A stretch of 6,444 nucleotides of DNA, taken from the NCBI GenBank assembly GCA_900555125.1, contig USKH01000069.1, forward strand, positions 1-6,444, given 5' to 3'. Under the pieces are notes generated by a model. That model was not told the DNA's origin. It worked only from the letters and a program-made list of their open reading frames with translations, and searched no databases. Every line of letters starts with the position of its first letter. Within the stretch, counting starts at the first letter, position 1. This stretch comes from an uncultured Clostridium sp. GTDB lineage: Bacteria > Bacillota > Clostridia > Christensenellales > Pumilibacteraceae. Position numbers and translations under genes: made by a program. This document shows positions 1-5,710 of the stretch, in pieces.

Positions 1-1
1 T

Positions 2-592
2 ATGAAAGAAGAAATCTCACAAAACAACGTGCTTGAAATGGCAGAACTTATTGCATTTATGGAACTGCGATTCCAGATAGGTTATTTGGGAAGTCGTGCA
101 CAGAAAATGTATTCCGACCTATATGGCGATATTAAGCACAAAAACGAATTAGGCTATATGCTCAGCGATTCTTACGATTTAGTCCAAGAAGGAGCACTGT
201 ATCTTTGCGAACATTACGGAAAACACCTTAGCGAAGTTATCGGTTATAGCAAAAAAGGCAAGCCTATTACCATAGAAATTGCCTGTATCCGTAAAATGAT
301 GAAGTTGATAAACAGAAAAACAAGTGACTATTACCGCATAGTAAGCCTTGACGCTTTAACGCCCGCAAGTGAACCGTCATACGAAATAAAAGAAGAAGTT
401 ATACAGGACTATACTTTATACGAAAAAATTGTTTCAAGCCTTAATTTGACCGAAAATATGCGTATTGCTTTGGAATGCCGCCAAAATGGTTTGAGTTATC
501 CCGAAATCGGCAGGGTTTTATCTCGCGCACAAGCTACGGTGTATGAATACTTTATCAAGATGCGCAAAAGATACACGGCTATTTACGGATAA
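2..592 (+). CDS. Sigma-70-like RNA polymerase sigma factor / HTH regulator
   Basis: This 196-residue soluble protein probably binds core RNA polymerase or promoter DNA. Residues about 54-76 (LSDSYDLVQEGALYLCEHYG) resemble sigma region 2 of small sigma factors found in Firmicutes mobile elements. Residues about 148-190 look like a region 4 helix-turn-helix: LT at 149-150, GLSYPEIGRVL at 163-173, then a recognition helix with TVYEY followed by a basic tail KMRKRY. The middle (residues 80-140) is a linker with no motif I know. The ATG is at bases 2-4, so its ribosome site lies outside the window and the true start could be further upstream. The gene converges on the membrane-protein gene, with 170 bp between them. 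It is shorter than housekeeping sigma factors and may be a mobile-element regulator. An HTH protein that is not a working sigma factor is the main alternative. Confidence 0.75.
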   Translation: MKEEISQNNVLEMAELIAFMELRFQIGYLGSRAQKMYSDLYGDIKHKNELGYMLSDSYDLVQEGALYLCEHYGKHLSEVIGYSKKGKPITIEIACIRKMMKLINRKTSDYYRIVSLDALTPASEPSYEIKEEVIQDYTLYEKIVSSLNLTENMRIALECRQNGLSYPEIGRVLSRAQATVYEYFIKMRKRYTAIYG

Positions 593-762
593 AAAATAAA
601 TTGAGTCATGTATATACACGAAATAAGTTGCAATGCATAATGCAGCCATAATTGCGCTTACTTTAAGGCTATGTTTTGCTAACTATTAAAAAAACAAGGA
701 TTTATCGCAAATTGTAAGTTTTACAACTTGTAATAAATCCTTGTTTTCATTTTTAAGAACTA
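593..762. other. Convergent intergenic gap, AT-rich
   Basis: This gap separates two converging genes. Its first 95 bp are AT-rich with small self-complementary words (TGTATATACA near 609-618, and overlapping TGCA/ATGCAT words near 629-643) and no plausible gene. The rest is taken up by the long hairpin annotated at 691-747. I see no promoter worth naming here. Confidence 0.6.
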
Positions 763-765
763 TTA
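681..765. repeat. 8-bp direct repeats AACTATTA flanking the hairpin
   Basis: AACTATTA occurs at 681-688 and again at 758-765, bracketing the 57-nt hairpin. The right copy overlaps the stop codon of the membrane-protein gene. The arrangement resembles a target-site duplication around a tiny palindromic insertion, but an 8-bp AT-rich match can arise by chance. Confidence 0.35.
691..747. terminator. 57-nt near-perfect hairpin, likely bidirectional terminator
   Basis: The arms 691-717 and 721-747 are complementary around a 3-nt loop (GTT at 718-720). The outer 15 bp (AAAACAAGGATTTAT with its complement) and the inner 6 bp (TTGTAA/TTACAA) are perfect. The only mispairs are at 706/732, 707/731 (a G-U wobble in RNA) and 711/727. 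On the minus strand the stem runs into seven T (positions 694-688), a classic intrinsic terminator for the membrane-protein gene ending at 763. On the plus strand it is followed by CA and five T (750-754), so it could also stop the sigma-like gene. The stem is unusually long for a terminator. Confidence 0.75.
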
Positions 766-2502
766 GTCTTTATAAAATGTTTCGCCGTTATCGTTTGTGT
801 GCCAGTAATTGCCGATATCGTCAATGTAAACGTCTCTCGAGCGGAATGTGTCGTAAGAATTGTAAGTCAAAATTCTTTCCGAGCCGTTTTCGTATACGGA
901 ATACATTTGCTTGCCAGTTTCATCGTAGCCGACACTCGGATTTTCGTAAGCAAAATGAAGAAAGCCGGAGAACAAGAGGACAAGCGTGCATAGCACGAGA
1001 GCGATAATTATAAACGACACTATAAACGTAGTGAAAGGCAGTAGCAACGTGAACAAAAGTGCCGCTATAAGCGCATAAACGGTAGTAAATACGTCCTTAA
1101 AGCGCAGGATGAGAGCAGCAGCTTTCAATAAAAAATTGAATATTCCGACGATTGTCGCACGAATAACTTCAAACAAACCGTTTGACTCTTTAAGCGATTT
1201 TCCACCGATTTCTTTTAATGCTAAAGCGTCTGTTCTCAGAATGGTCAACAGGAAGCATACGAACGAGCAAACGCTTCCCGCAATAATGGTAAACGGGATA
1301 AACCACTTATCGTTGGAATCGAGTAACGGGCGATAGTTTTTGGTAACGACAAAGAAAACTATATCGAGAATTATGCTTAATACAGCCGAACCTGCCGCAA
1401 TAAAGAATTTTCCGCGCTTATTTGTTTTTATAGGCGAAACAAATGCTATGTAATACCCGGCTGACGGCAAAGCCGTAACCCAAACTAATCCCATAATTAT
1501 GCCGTACGCTCTGCCGACTTCTTCCGTTGCGCCTTTAACCGTCGAAGACAGCGCACTGTCAAGCATTCCCGTGGTCGCCGTCAAAATACCTAATACAAGC
1601 GTAGCTGCATATAACGCAAAAATTATTATCATAATAACTTTTCTTGCCTTTTGAGGTATTCTGTCTTGCGTAAGGATATGAGTGCTTGTATCTGCCGAGC
1701 TTGCGGTTGTACTGCTTGCTCCGCTTTGTGCAGTATCGGGCGTAACATAGCCGATAAGTTTGTAATATTTGTCTGTTAAAAGGGAATGTTCTTCTGTGCC
1801 GCTGAACATGGGAACGAGCTTTTCGCCGCCGTTTTCCGCCACTACTTCGAAAAAGAACGTAAGTTCGGGGTCGGCGTTTCCGCTCAAATCGTTGCCGGCG
1901 ACGAACAATCTGTTTTCAATGCGCAAAACTGCTTGTTGATGGTACAAAACGGTTGCGTCGGGGAAAACCGCCTTAAAAACGTTAAGGTTGTTTTTGTCGT
2001 AAAACGCCTTGGAGTAAGCCGCTTCGATTATCGTTTCGCTTGTCGCAAGCCCGTCTTTCAAAAAATCAATCGGCTTTTTGTGTTTTCCTATCCACGGTGA
2101 GGCTTTCCGCAATTTTTTTGTGTTACGAATAGATATTATACCGCCGATTAGTTCAAGGATTCCTATAGTAAACGTTAGCAAGAGAAATAAAAATCCCAAC
2201 TTACTATTAGTTGTTCCGTCTGCTTCGGGAATAAGAACTACGAATGCGACCGCCATTGCAAGAGCCCAGATAATCCCGCATATCGTCATAAAAACGCCCG
2301 AGCACAAATGCAAAATGCCGAGTATCGCCATACAAGTACCGCCGACAAGCATTGCTATACCCTCGGTGGTATAGTTTGCGCTTAAAGACACGCACCCGTT
2401 GATAACAAGTACTACGCCGCCGGCAAGCGCAAGCAGGGTGAACGGCAAGCCTAAAATAAACGACACCTTCTTTGCTTTTGACTTTTGTTTAATTTTTTTC
2501 AT
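763..2502 (-). CDS. Polytopic membrane protein of unknown function
   Basis: This 579-residue protein belongs to no family I recognise. After a lysine-rich N-terminus come about four membrane segments (residues ~14-38, 47-68, 71-92, 103-126). A soluble stretch of about 160 residues follows (~127-286), ending in a Ser/Thr/Ala-rich linker (258-275). A second membrane block of about six or seven segments covers ~287-310, 331-355, 366-388, 400-423, 447-467 and 474-516. The C-terminal ~60 residues are polar and aromatic (YDETGKQMYSVYENG, then DDIGNYWHTNDNGETFY) and look like a small beta-rich cap. The ATG at 2502-2500 has GAGAGG at 2513-2508, five bases upstream. The gene lies 79 bp downstream of the lipoprotein gene on the same strand with no terminator between, so co-transcription is likely. 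A sensor, transporter or envelope-stress role is possible, but nothing in the sequence shows one. Confidence 0.85.
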   Translation of the reverse strand: MKKIKQKSKAKKVSFILGLPFTLLALAGGVVLVINGCVSLSANYTTEGIAMLVGGTCMAILGILHLCSGVFMTICGIIWALAMAVAFVVLIPEADGTTNSKLGFLFLLLTFTIGILELIGGIISIRNTKKLRKASPWIGKHKKPIDFLKDGLATSETIIEAAYSKAFYDKNNLNVFKAVFPDATVLYHQQAVLRIENRLFVAGNDLSGNADPELTFFFEVVAENGGEKLVPMFSGTEEHSLLTDKYYKLIGYVTPDTAQSGASSTTASSADTSTHILTQDRIPQKARKVIMIIIFALYAATLVLGILTATTGMLDSALSSTVKGATEEVGRAYGIIMGLVWVTALPSAGYYIAFVSPIKTNKRGKFFIAAGSAVLSIILDIVFFVVTKNYRPLLDSNDKWFIPFTIIAGSVCSFVCFLLTILRTDALALKEIGGKSLKESNGLFEVIRATIVGIFNFLLKAAALILRFKDVFTTVYALIAALLFTLLLPFTTFIVSFIIIALVLCTLVLLFSGFLHFAYENPSVGYDETGKQMYSVYENGSERILTYNSYDTFRSRDVYIDDIGNYWHTNDNGETFYKD

Positions 2503-2581
2503 ATTAACCTCTCATCAAAATTATCGTTTTATATACACGCCGAAAGGTTTTTGCCCGAACAGCGGAAAGAGCGTTATAGAT
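2503..2581 (-). other. Short intra-operon spacer
   Basis: These 79 bp lie between the lipoprotein stop and the membrane-protein start. The spacer holds the GAGAGG ribosome site (2508-2513) and no T-tailed hairpin, which favours read-through from the lipoprotein gene into the membrane-protein gene. Confidence 0.5.
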
Positions 2582-4174
2582 TTAACCTAAATTTTCTTTA
2601 ATATATTCCTTTTGTTTATACGGTACGACTTGTTTTTGTTGCCGAGAGTTTTCTTGCGATTTTGTATCCGACTTATATAAAAGCTCGTTCCCGGTGGCTA
2701 ATTCTGTCCGTTGAACCGCATATACTAAAAACCATCTGTAGTTTTTGTTATAAATGTTTACTTTTTCATTTTCGACATTGTTTGTAACTGAAGACGCAAT
2801 ATCTATATCCACAAATTCAATTTTACCGTCAATTTCCAAGACATAATATTGCTTCCAGCTTTTTTTATAGCCTAATGATAAACCTGCCACCGTATCTTTT
2901 ACAGGGATTTTTATGCCGAACAAAACTTTTGCATTGTTAAATTCTGCCATTTTGTCCCGATAGTCCGATACCGCGGTATCCTTACAGCCTTTGGTTGCAA
3001 TAGTTTCAAAAATAATAGCCGTCAGTTTTTCAAATTCCTCTTTATGCTTGGTTTCGTAATCGGCGTCGATTGTCGTGTATTCCACTTTTACCTGATTGAG
3101 CTTTGAATCAAACCTAAACGGTTTTTTTGAAGATTGCTTTGAAGTCGTAAGTAAAAATTCTTTCAATTTGGAAACGGTGTTGTTGTTCGGGTCGGAAACA
3201 AAATTTTTCCACATTTCGTTTTGGTCATTGATAACCGACAAGCACGTCGTTGTATCTACGTTTTCGTGAATTTCCGGATCAAAATGCATCAAAAGACCGA
3301 TTTGGAAACGCTCCGCCGTAGGATTGACAAATACCACATTTTCAACGATTCTGTCATTGAAAATAGTACAGTTTTTATACACTTGGTCAATCAGCGTATT
3401 GCCGTTTTGCGTTTTTTCCATAAACACTTTTTGAATGGTGGCGATATCGAATACGTAATTCCCGTTTGTGTCTATCGTGTAGAACGCTGAGCTTTCGGCA
3501 GGATCGGAAGGATCTGCCGGTTCTATCGTAGGATCGGCATTATAAATTTTTTCGGATTCGGGAAGCGTAACGAGGGTTTCACCGATCCGGGAAATACAAC
3601 CGTAATAGTCGTCGCCCACAAGCGTACCGCCTTCGTCGTCAAGATACAACGTCATCTCCTTTTCCTCGAATATGCCTACAAAATAGTTCTGGATCTCATT
3701 ATAAGCAGTCCACTTGGCATTTCTCAAAGAATCCATAATAAGACAGTTTACGTCAAAACCAGTCGCGTCGTATCGTCCCCATTTAGAAGTTTCTTTATCG
3801 TATATCAGATCGTACGCTTTCTCTCCGTCGACATAATGATAGTCGGATATTCTTTTTATATTATTTTTGATCTGAACTTTATCGCCGTCAAAATAATAAT
3901 TGACGTCTGTATTTCCGCTGCTGAAGCTGTAAGTATAATTTGTTCCCATGTCGGACAATAATTTTGCAACCTTTTCCGTCGGAATAGCAGGAACAGGCGG
4001 ATCAACAGGCTCGGAAGGAGTAGGATCAACAGGGGTCGGCTCAGGTGGATCGGGAGTTACCGGCGTTTCTATGCCGGAAGACGGATTATCTGTTTTTCCG
4101 CATCCGGTAATAGCAAAACACGTTGCAATTATCATTATAACGCATAAAAAAATGATGAAACTGTTCTTTTTCAT
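2582..4174 (-). CDS. Secreted lipoprotein with proline-rich stalk, unknown function
   Basis: This 530-residue lipoprotein is predicted to be anchored on the outer face of the membrane. Residues 1-24 form a signal peptide (MKKN, then a hydrophobic core) ending in the lipobox ITGC, with Cys25 the lipidated residue. A Pro/Asp/Thr/Glu-rich stalk follows (about 35-65, repeating PTP, PEP and VDP). The main body (66 onward) is rich in beta-strand and Tyr/Asp patterns. A second short acidic proline linker at about 213-227 separates an N-terminal part from a C-terminal part. The last ~30 residues are Gln/Lys-rich and probably disordered. No catalytic motif is evident. Start choice: the reading frame stays open up to 4273, but AGGAGG sits six bases before the ATG at 4174-4172 and the signal peptide begins exactly there. 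The gene is followed at 79 bp by the membrane-protein gene, so the pair may act together at the envelope. A substrate-binding or adhesion role is only a guess. Confidence 0.88.
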   Translation of the reverse strand: MKKNSFIIFLCVIMIIATCFAITGCGKTDNPSSGIETPVTPDPPEPTPVDPTPSEPVDPPVPAIPTEKVAKLLSDMGTNYTYSFSSGNTDVNYYFDGDKVQIKNNIKRISDYHYVDGEKAYDLIYDKETSKWGRYDATGFDVNCLIMDSLRNAKWTAYNEIQNYFVGIFEEKEMTLYLDDEGGTLVGDDYYGCISRIGETLVTLPESEKIYNADPTIEPADPSDPAESSAFYTIDTNGNYVFDIATIQKVFMEKTQNGNTLIDQVYKNCTIFNDRIVENVVFVNPTAERFQIGLLMHFDPEIHENVDTTTCLSVINDQNEMWKNFVSDPNNNTVSKLKEFLLTTSKQSSKKPFRFDSKLNQVKVEYTTIDADYETKHKEEFEKLTAIIFETIATKGCKDTAVSDYRDKMAEFNNAKVLFGIKIPVKDTVAGLSLGYKKSWKQYYVLEIDGKIEFVDIDIASSVTNNVENEKVNIYNKNYRWFLVYAVQRTELATGNELLYKSDTKSQENSRQQKQVVPYKQKEYIKENLG

Positions 4175-4180
4175 AAAAGA

Positions 4181-4186
4181 CCTCCT
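4181..4186 (-). promoter_or_regulatory. Ribosome binding site deciding the lipoprotein start
   Basis: The minus strand reads AGGAGG followed by six bases (TCTTTT) and ATG. This consensus site places the start at 4174 and rules out the 33-residue upstream extension that the open frame would allow. Confidence 0.9.
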
Positions 4187-4280
4187 GCTTTTTTGAGAAT
4201 ATATCGTTGTGAACCTTAACCCTCGGCAATACATTTTACACATATTTTTCTGAATAATCGGTGTGCAAAACACGGTTATG

Positions 4281-4313
4281 TTTGTTCATCGAATATTCTA
4301 TTCAGTGAACAAA
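4281..4313. repeat. Imperfect 33-bp inverted repeat: operator or recombinase core site candidate
   Basis: TTTGTTCATCGAATA (4281-4295) faces its near-complement TATTCAGTGAACAAA (4299-4313) with two mismatches (4289-4290 against 4304-4305) and a 3-bp centre. Read another way, it has two 13-bp arms around a 7-bp centre, the geometry of tyrosine-recombinase core sites. It lies about 107 bp before the lipoprotein start and about 138 bp beyond the integrase stop, so an operator for the lipoprotein unit is equally possible. It lacks a T-run and is not a convincing terminator. Confidence 0.45.
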
Positions 4314-4326
4314 TAATCTGAAAAAG

Positions 4327-4434
4327 TACATCAAATAGTGTCGTTGATGAAAAAAATGTCTCTTTTCTCTTCAATAAACCGTACAAATGTTGACTTTCTC
4401 GAACTTTTATAGTACAATTAAATACATCAATTAG
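4327..4434. repeat. Short direct repeats, possible integrase arm-type sites
   Basis: TACATCAAATAG (4327-4338) and TACATCAATTAG (4423-4434) match at 11 of 12 bases, 96 bp apart. A third, inverted copy of the core word (TTGATG, 4344-4349) lies beside the first. Repeats of this size near an integrase gene can be arm-type binding sites for Int or Xis. In AT-rich DNA they may also be coincidence. Confidence 0.3.
4390..4418 (+). promoter_or_regulatory. Consensus-like sigma-A promoter antisense to the integrase
   Basis: TTGACT (4390-4395) and TACAAT (4413-4418) are separated by an ideal 17-bp spacer. Each hexamer differs from consensus at one base. Transcription would start near 4425 and run rightward into the 3' end of the integrase gene, opposite to its reading direction. 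I see no plus-strand gene downstream in this window, so the product would be an antisense or small RNA, or a transcript that makes sense only in another DNA form such as an excised circle. Confidence 0.55.
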
Positions 4435-4451
4435 AATATTTTATGTACATT

Positions 4452-5366
4452 TCACAGCAGTTTTCCAAGGCGATTCATCATAGCGGCTTTGTGTTCTAAA
4501 AGCGAATGAGCATAGCGATTCAGAGTGACCGTCGGGTTCTTGTGACCGAGTATTTCGGACAGCGTTTTTACGTCCATTCCGCATTCTAAGGCGCGAGTTG
4601 CAAAGGTATGACGCAAGGAATGAAAACCGCGGTGAACAATATTCAGTTTTTTAAGCAGCAATTCAAAACTTCGTTGGTAGGAACGCACAGAAATAGCGTT
4701 GCCGCCCATAGATACTACGAAGTCCGAATTACTGCTTTTCTTTATGCTTTTTAGTTTCGGCAAAAGTTGCTTCGGGAGTGGTATCACCCTACGCGAAGTG
4801 GCGGTTTTCGGCTCGTCAAACACTATTCCGCCGCTTGTATCGTGGCAGGAGCGAGAAACGGTCAACAAACCTTTTTGTAGGTCTATATCTTTCCATTGCA
4901 GAGCAATCAATTCGCCTACACGCAAGCCCGTATAAAGGCACAAAACGATACCGAACATTTTTGTCTTTTTGCTATTAAGTGCAGCCGATTCTATTTTCTT
5001 TTGCTCGGCAAGCGTAAAACACTCGATTTTGCGCTCTTTTAGTTTCGGGCGTTTAATCATATTTGCCGTGTAATCTTTGGCATATCCGAGCAGGTGTGCC
5101 GTTCGCAACGAATTTTGCAATACCGATATAATTGCATTTACCGTATTTGCGGATAAGCCCTTACCGGTTTTATCGTTTCCGCTTGATAAAAGGTCAGTCA
5201 CAAACGATTGCAAAACGATAGGCGTAAGGTCGTTTACGTCCGTATCGCCGATTTTCGGGGCAATGTGGGTTCGTATTAGTTGCTCATAACGGATATAAGT
5301 GCGTTCTTTTGCGCTTGGCTTTATGTAATGGATTAGCCACTCATTGAGCCAGTTTTTGTATGTCAT
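4452..5366 (-). CDS. int: Tyrosine recombinase / phage-type integrase
   Basis: This 304-residue site-specific recombinase cuts and rejoins DNA at attachment sites through a covalent 3'-phosphotyrosine. The N-terminal part (about 1-110) is the core-binding SAM-like domain (MTYKNWLNEWL, then a helical bundle). The catalytic domain (about 115-304) shows the full set of residues: Arg149 (TGLRVGEL), Lys187 (EPKTATSRR), His249 and Arg252 (HSLRHTFAT), His275 (LGHKN) and nucleophile Tyr285 (NRYAHS). The protein is a little shorter than Tn916-type integrases, which run to about 400 residues, and it begins directly with the core-binding domain, so an arm-binding AP2-like domain seems absent. The ATG at 5366-5364 has AAGGAG at 5380-5375, eight bases upstream. 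It follows the rep gene on the same strand, across the origin region. Its likely job is integration and excision of the Rep-bearing element. Confidence 0.95.
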   Translation of the reverse strand: MTYKNWLNEWLIHYIKPSAKERTYIRYEQLIRTHIAPKIGDTDVNDLTPIVLQSFVTDLLSSGNDKTGKGLSANTVNAIISVLQNSLRTAHLLGYAKDYTANMIKRPKLKERKIECFTLAEQKKIESAALNSKKTKMFGIVLCLYTGLRVGELIALQWKDIDLQKGLLTVSRSCHDTSGGIVFDEPKTATSRRVIPLPKQLLPKLKSIKKSSNSDFVVSMGGNAISVRSYQRSFELLLKKLNIVHRGFHSLRHTFATRALECGMDVKTLSEILGHKNPTVTLNRYAHSLLEHKAAMMNRLGKLL

Positions 5367-5430
5367 ATATCACTCTCCTTGGATTATAAATTTTTAGATT
5401 TTTTGATTGTTAAATTGAAATTTGGCACCA

Positions 5431-5495
5431 GTGCGTGGGCTTGTCTTGATACGAGAGCGGCTCGGCTTCGCCTCGCCGCAGACAAGCCCACGCAC
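5431..5495 (+). other. Putative double-strand origin (dso) of a rolling-circle replicon
   Basis: Perfect 16-bp arms, GTGCGTGGGCTTGTCT (5431-5446) and its complement (5480-5495), enclose a second stem. In that stem GCGGC (5457-5461) pairs with 5475-5479 and GGC (5464-5466) with GCC (5470-5472), closed by a TTC loop. A 10-base bulge (5447-5456) lies on one side only. TCTTGATA at 5444-5451 spans the end of the first stem and this bulge. It is the nick core known from pC194/pUB110-type origins, cut after CTTG, which here would be between 5448 and 5449. As I recall the pUB110 site, 11 of 12 bases match over TTGTCTTGATAC. A Rep gene of the matching type starts 215 bp to the right. The origin function is inferred from these three points together. 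Confidence 0.7.
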
Positions 5496-5596
5496 AGACC
5501 AAAACCGACCGATTAAACCGAATTTGACTGAACTTCGGCTTGCTAATTGACCGCCGCAAAAACTGCCGCCAAATCAAACGCAATCGCCCGTATAGA

Positions 5597-5684
5597 TAAA
5601 TGAAAGCGCGGACGGAAGGCGAAGTCGCCGCTAAACCGCTTGGCGATCTTTCGCCTTTTTCTCCGTCCGCGCGCATTTCATTTA
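5597..5684. repeat. Large 88-nt branched hairpin; sso-like or terminator element
   Basis: The stems nest as follows: TAAATGAAA (5597-5605) with 5676-5684, GCGCGGACGGA (5606-5616) with 5662-5672, AGGCGAA (5617-5623) with 5650-5656, and TCGCC (5625-5629) with 5642-5646, closing a loop near 5630-5641. Bulges lie at 5673-5675 (GCA) and 5657-5661 (TTTTC). It begins 26 bp beyond the rep stop codon. A strong fold beside a rolling-circle origin suggests a single-strand origin or a replication terminator, but no known sso consensus was recognised. It lacks the T-run of an intrinsic transcription terminator on the rep strand. Confidence 0.5.
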
Positions 5685-5710
5685 AGGCTATTATGTGGCG
5701 TGTGCGCCAT

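Larger units (their letters stand above)
4175..4451. other. AT-rich intergenic region: lipoprotein leader and possible att region
   Basis: This 277-bp gap lies between the start of the lipoprotein gene and the end of the integrase gene. It should hold the lipoprotein promoter. The best match I find on the minus strand is weak (TTGCAC at 4268-4263, 18 bases, TATGTG at 4244-4239). It also contains an imperfect inverted repeat (4281-4313), short direct repeats (4327-4338 and 4423-4434) and a good plus-strand promoter (4390-4418). I find no T-tailed terminator after the integrase. A position next to the 3' end of a tyrosine recombinase gene is a common place for an attachment site. Confidence 0.5.
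5367..5710. other. Non-coding replication-origin region between rep and int
   Basis: This stretch of 344 bp has no convincing gene. Next to int it is AT-rich and carries the int ribosome site. From 5431 it turns GC-rich, with two large inverted repeats (5431-5495 and 5597-5684) annotated separately. The 100 bp between them hold short repeated words (AAACCGA at 5503-5509 and 5515-5521; CCGCC/CCGCAAA variants near 5551-5570) and a minor CCGAA/TTCGG stem (5518-5538). A small 5-bp stem (TGGCG/CGCCA, 5696-5709) sits just after the rep stop codon. Taken together this is best read as the cis-acting replication region of the element. Confidence 0.65.

Noticed and set aside
3999..4033. A repeated GGATCAACAGG (3999-4009 and 4023-4033).
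   Set aside because: It is explained by the repeated Pro/Asp/Val codons of the lipoprotein stalk rather than by a separate DNA element.
3948..4196. A plus-strand open frame with a Gly/Ser/Thr-rich product.
   Set aside because: It is the reverse reading of the proline-rich stalk and signal peptide of the lipoprotein gene.
4175..4273. A 33-residue N-terminal extension of the lipoprotein (open frame up to 4273).
   Set aside because: AGGAGG at an ideal distance and the signal peptide both fix the start at 4174; the extension is non-coding leader.
5383..5388. A perfect TATAAT on the minus strand before int.
   Set aside because: Transcription would start near 5376, inside the int ribosome site, and the only -35-like TTAACA is 19 bases away. 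It is probably AT-rich chance, so int may be read from rep or another promoter.
5410..5676. An 88-codon minus-strand open frame across the origin region.
   Set aside because: It runs straight through both hairpins, has no ribosome site, and its Arg/Ser-rich product looks like translated inverted repeats.
662..5691. An 11-bp direct repeat TTTAAGGCTAT at 662-672 and 5681-5691, considered as possible att ends.
   Set aside because: A few 11-bp matches are expected by chance in a window of this size, and one copy overlaps the end of the origin-side hairpin; nothing else supports it.
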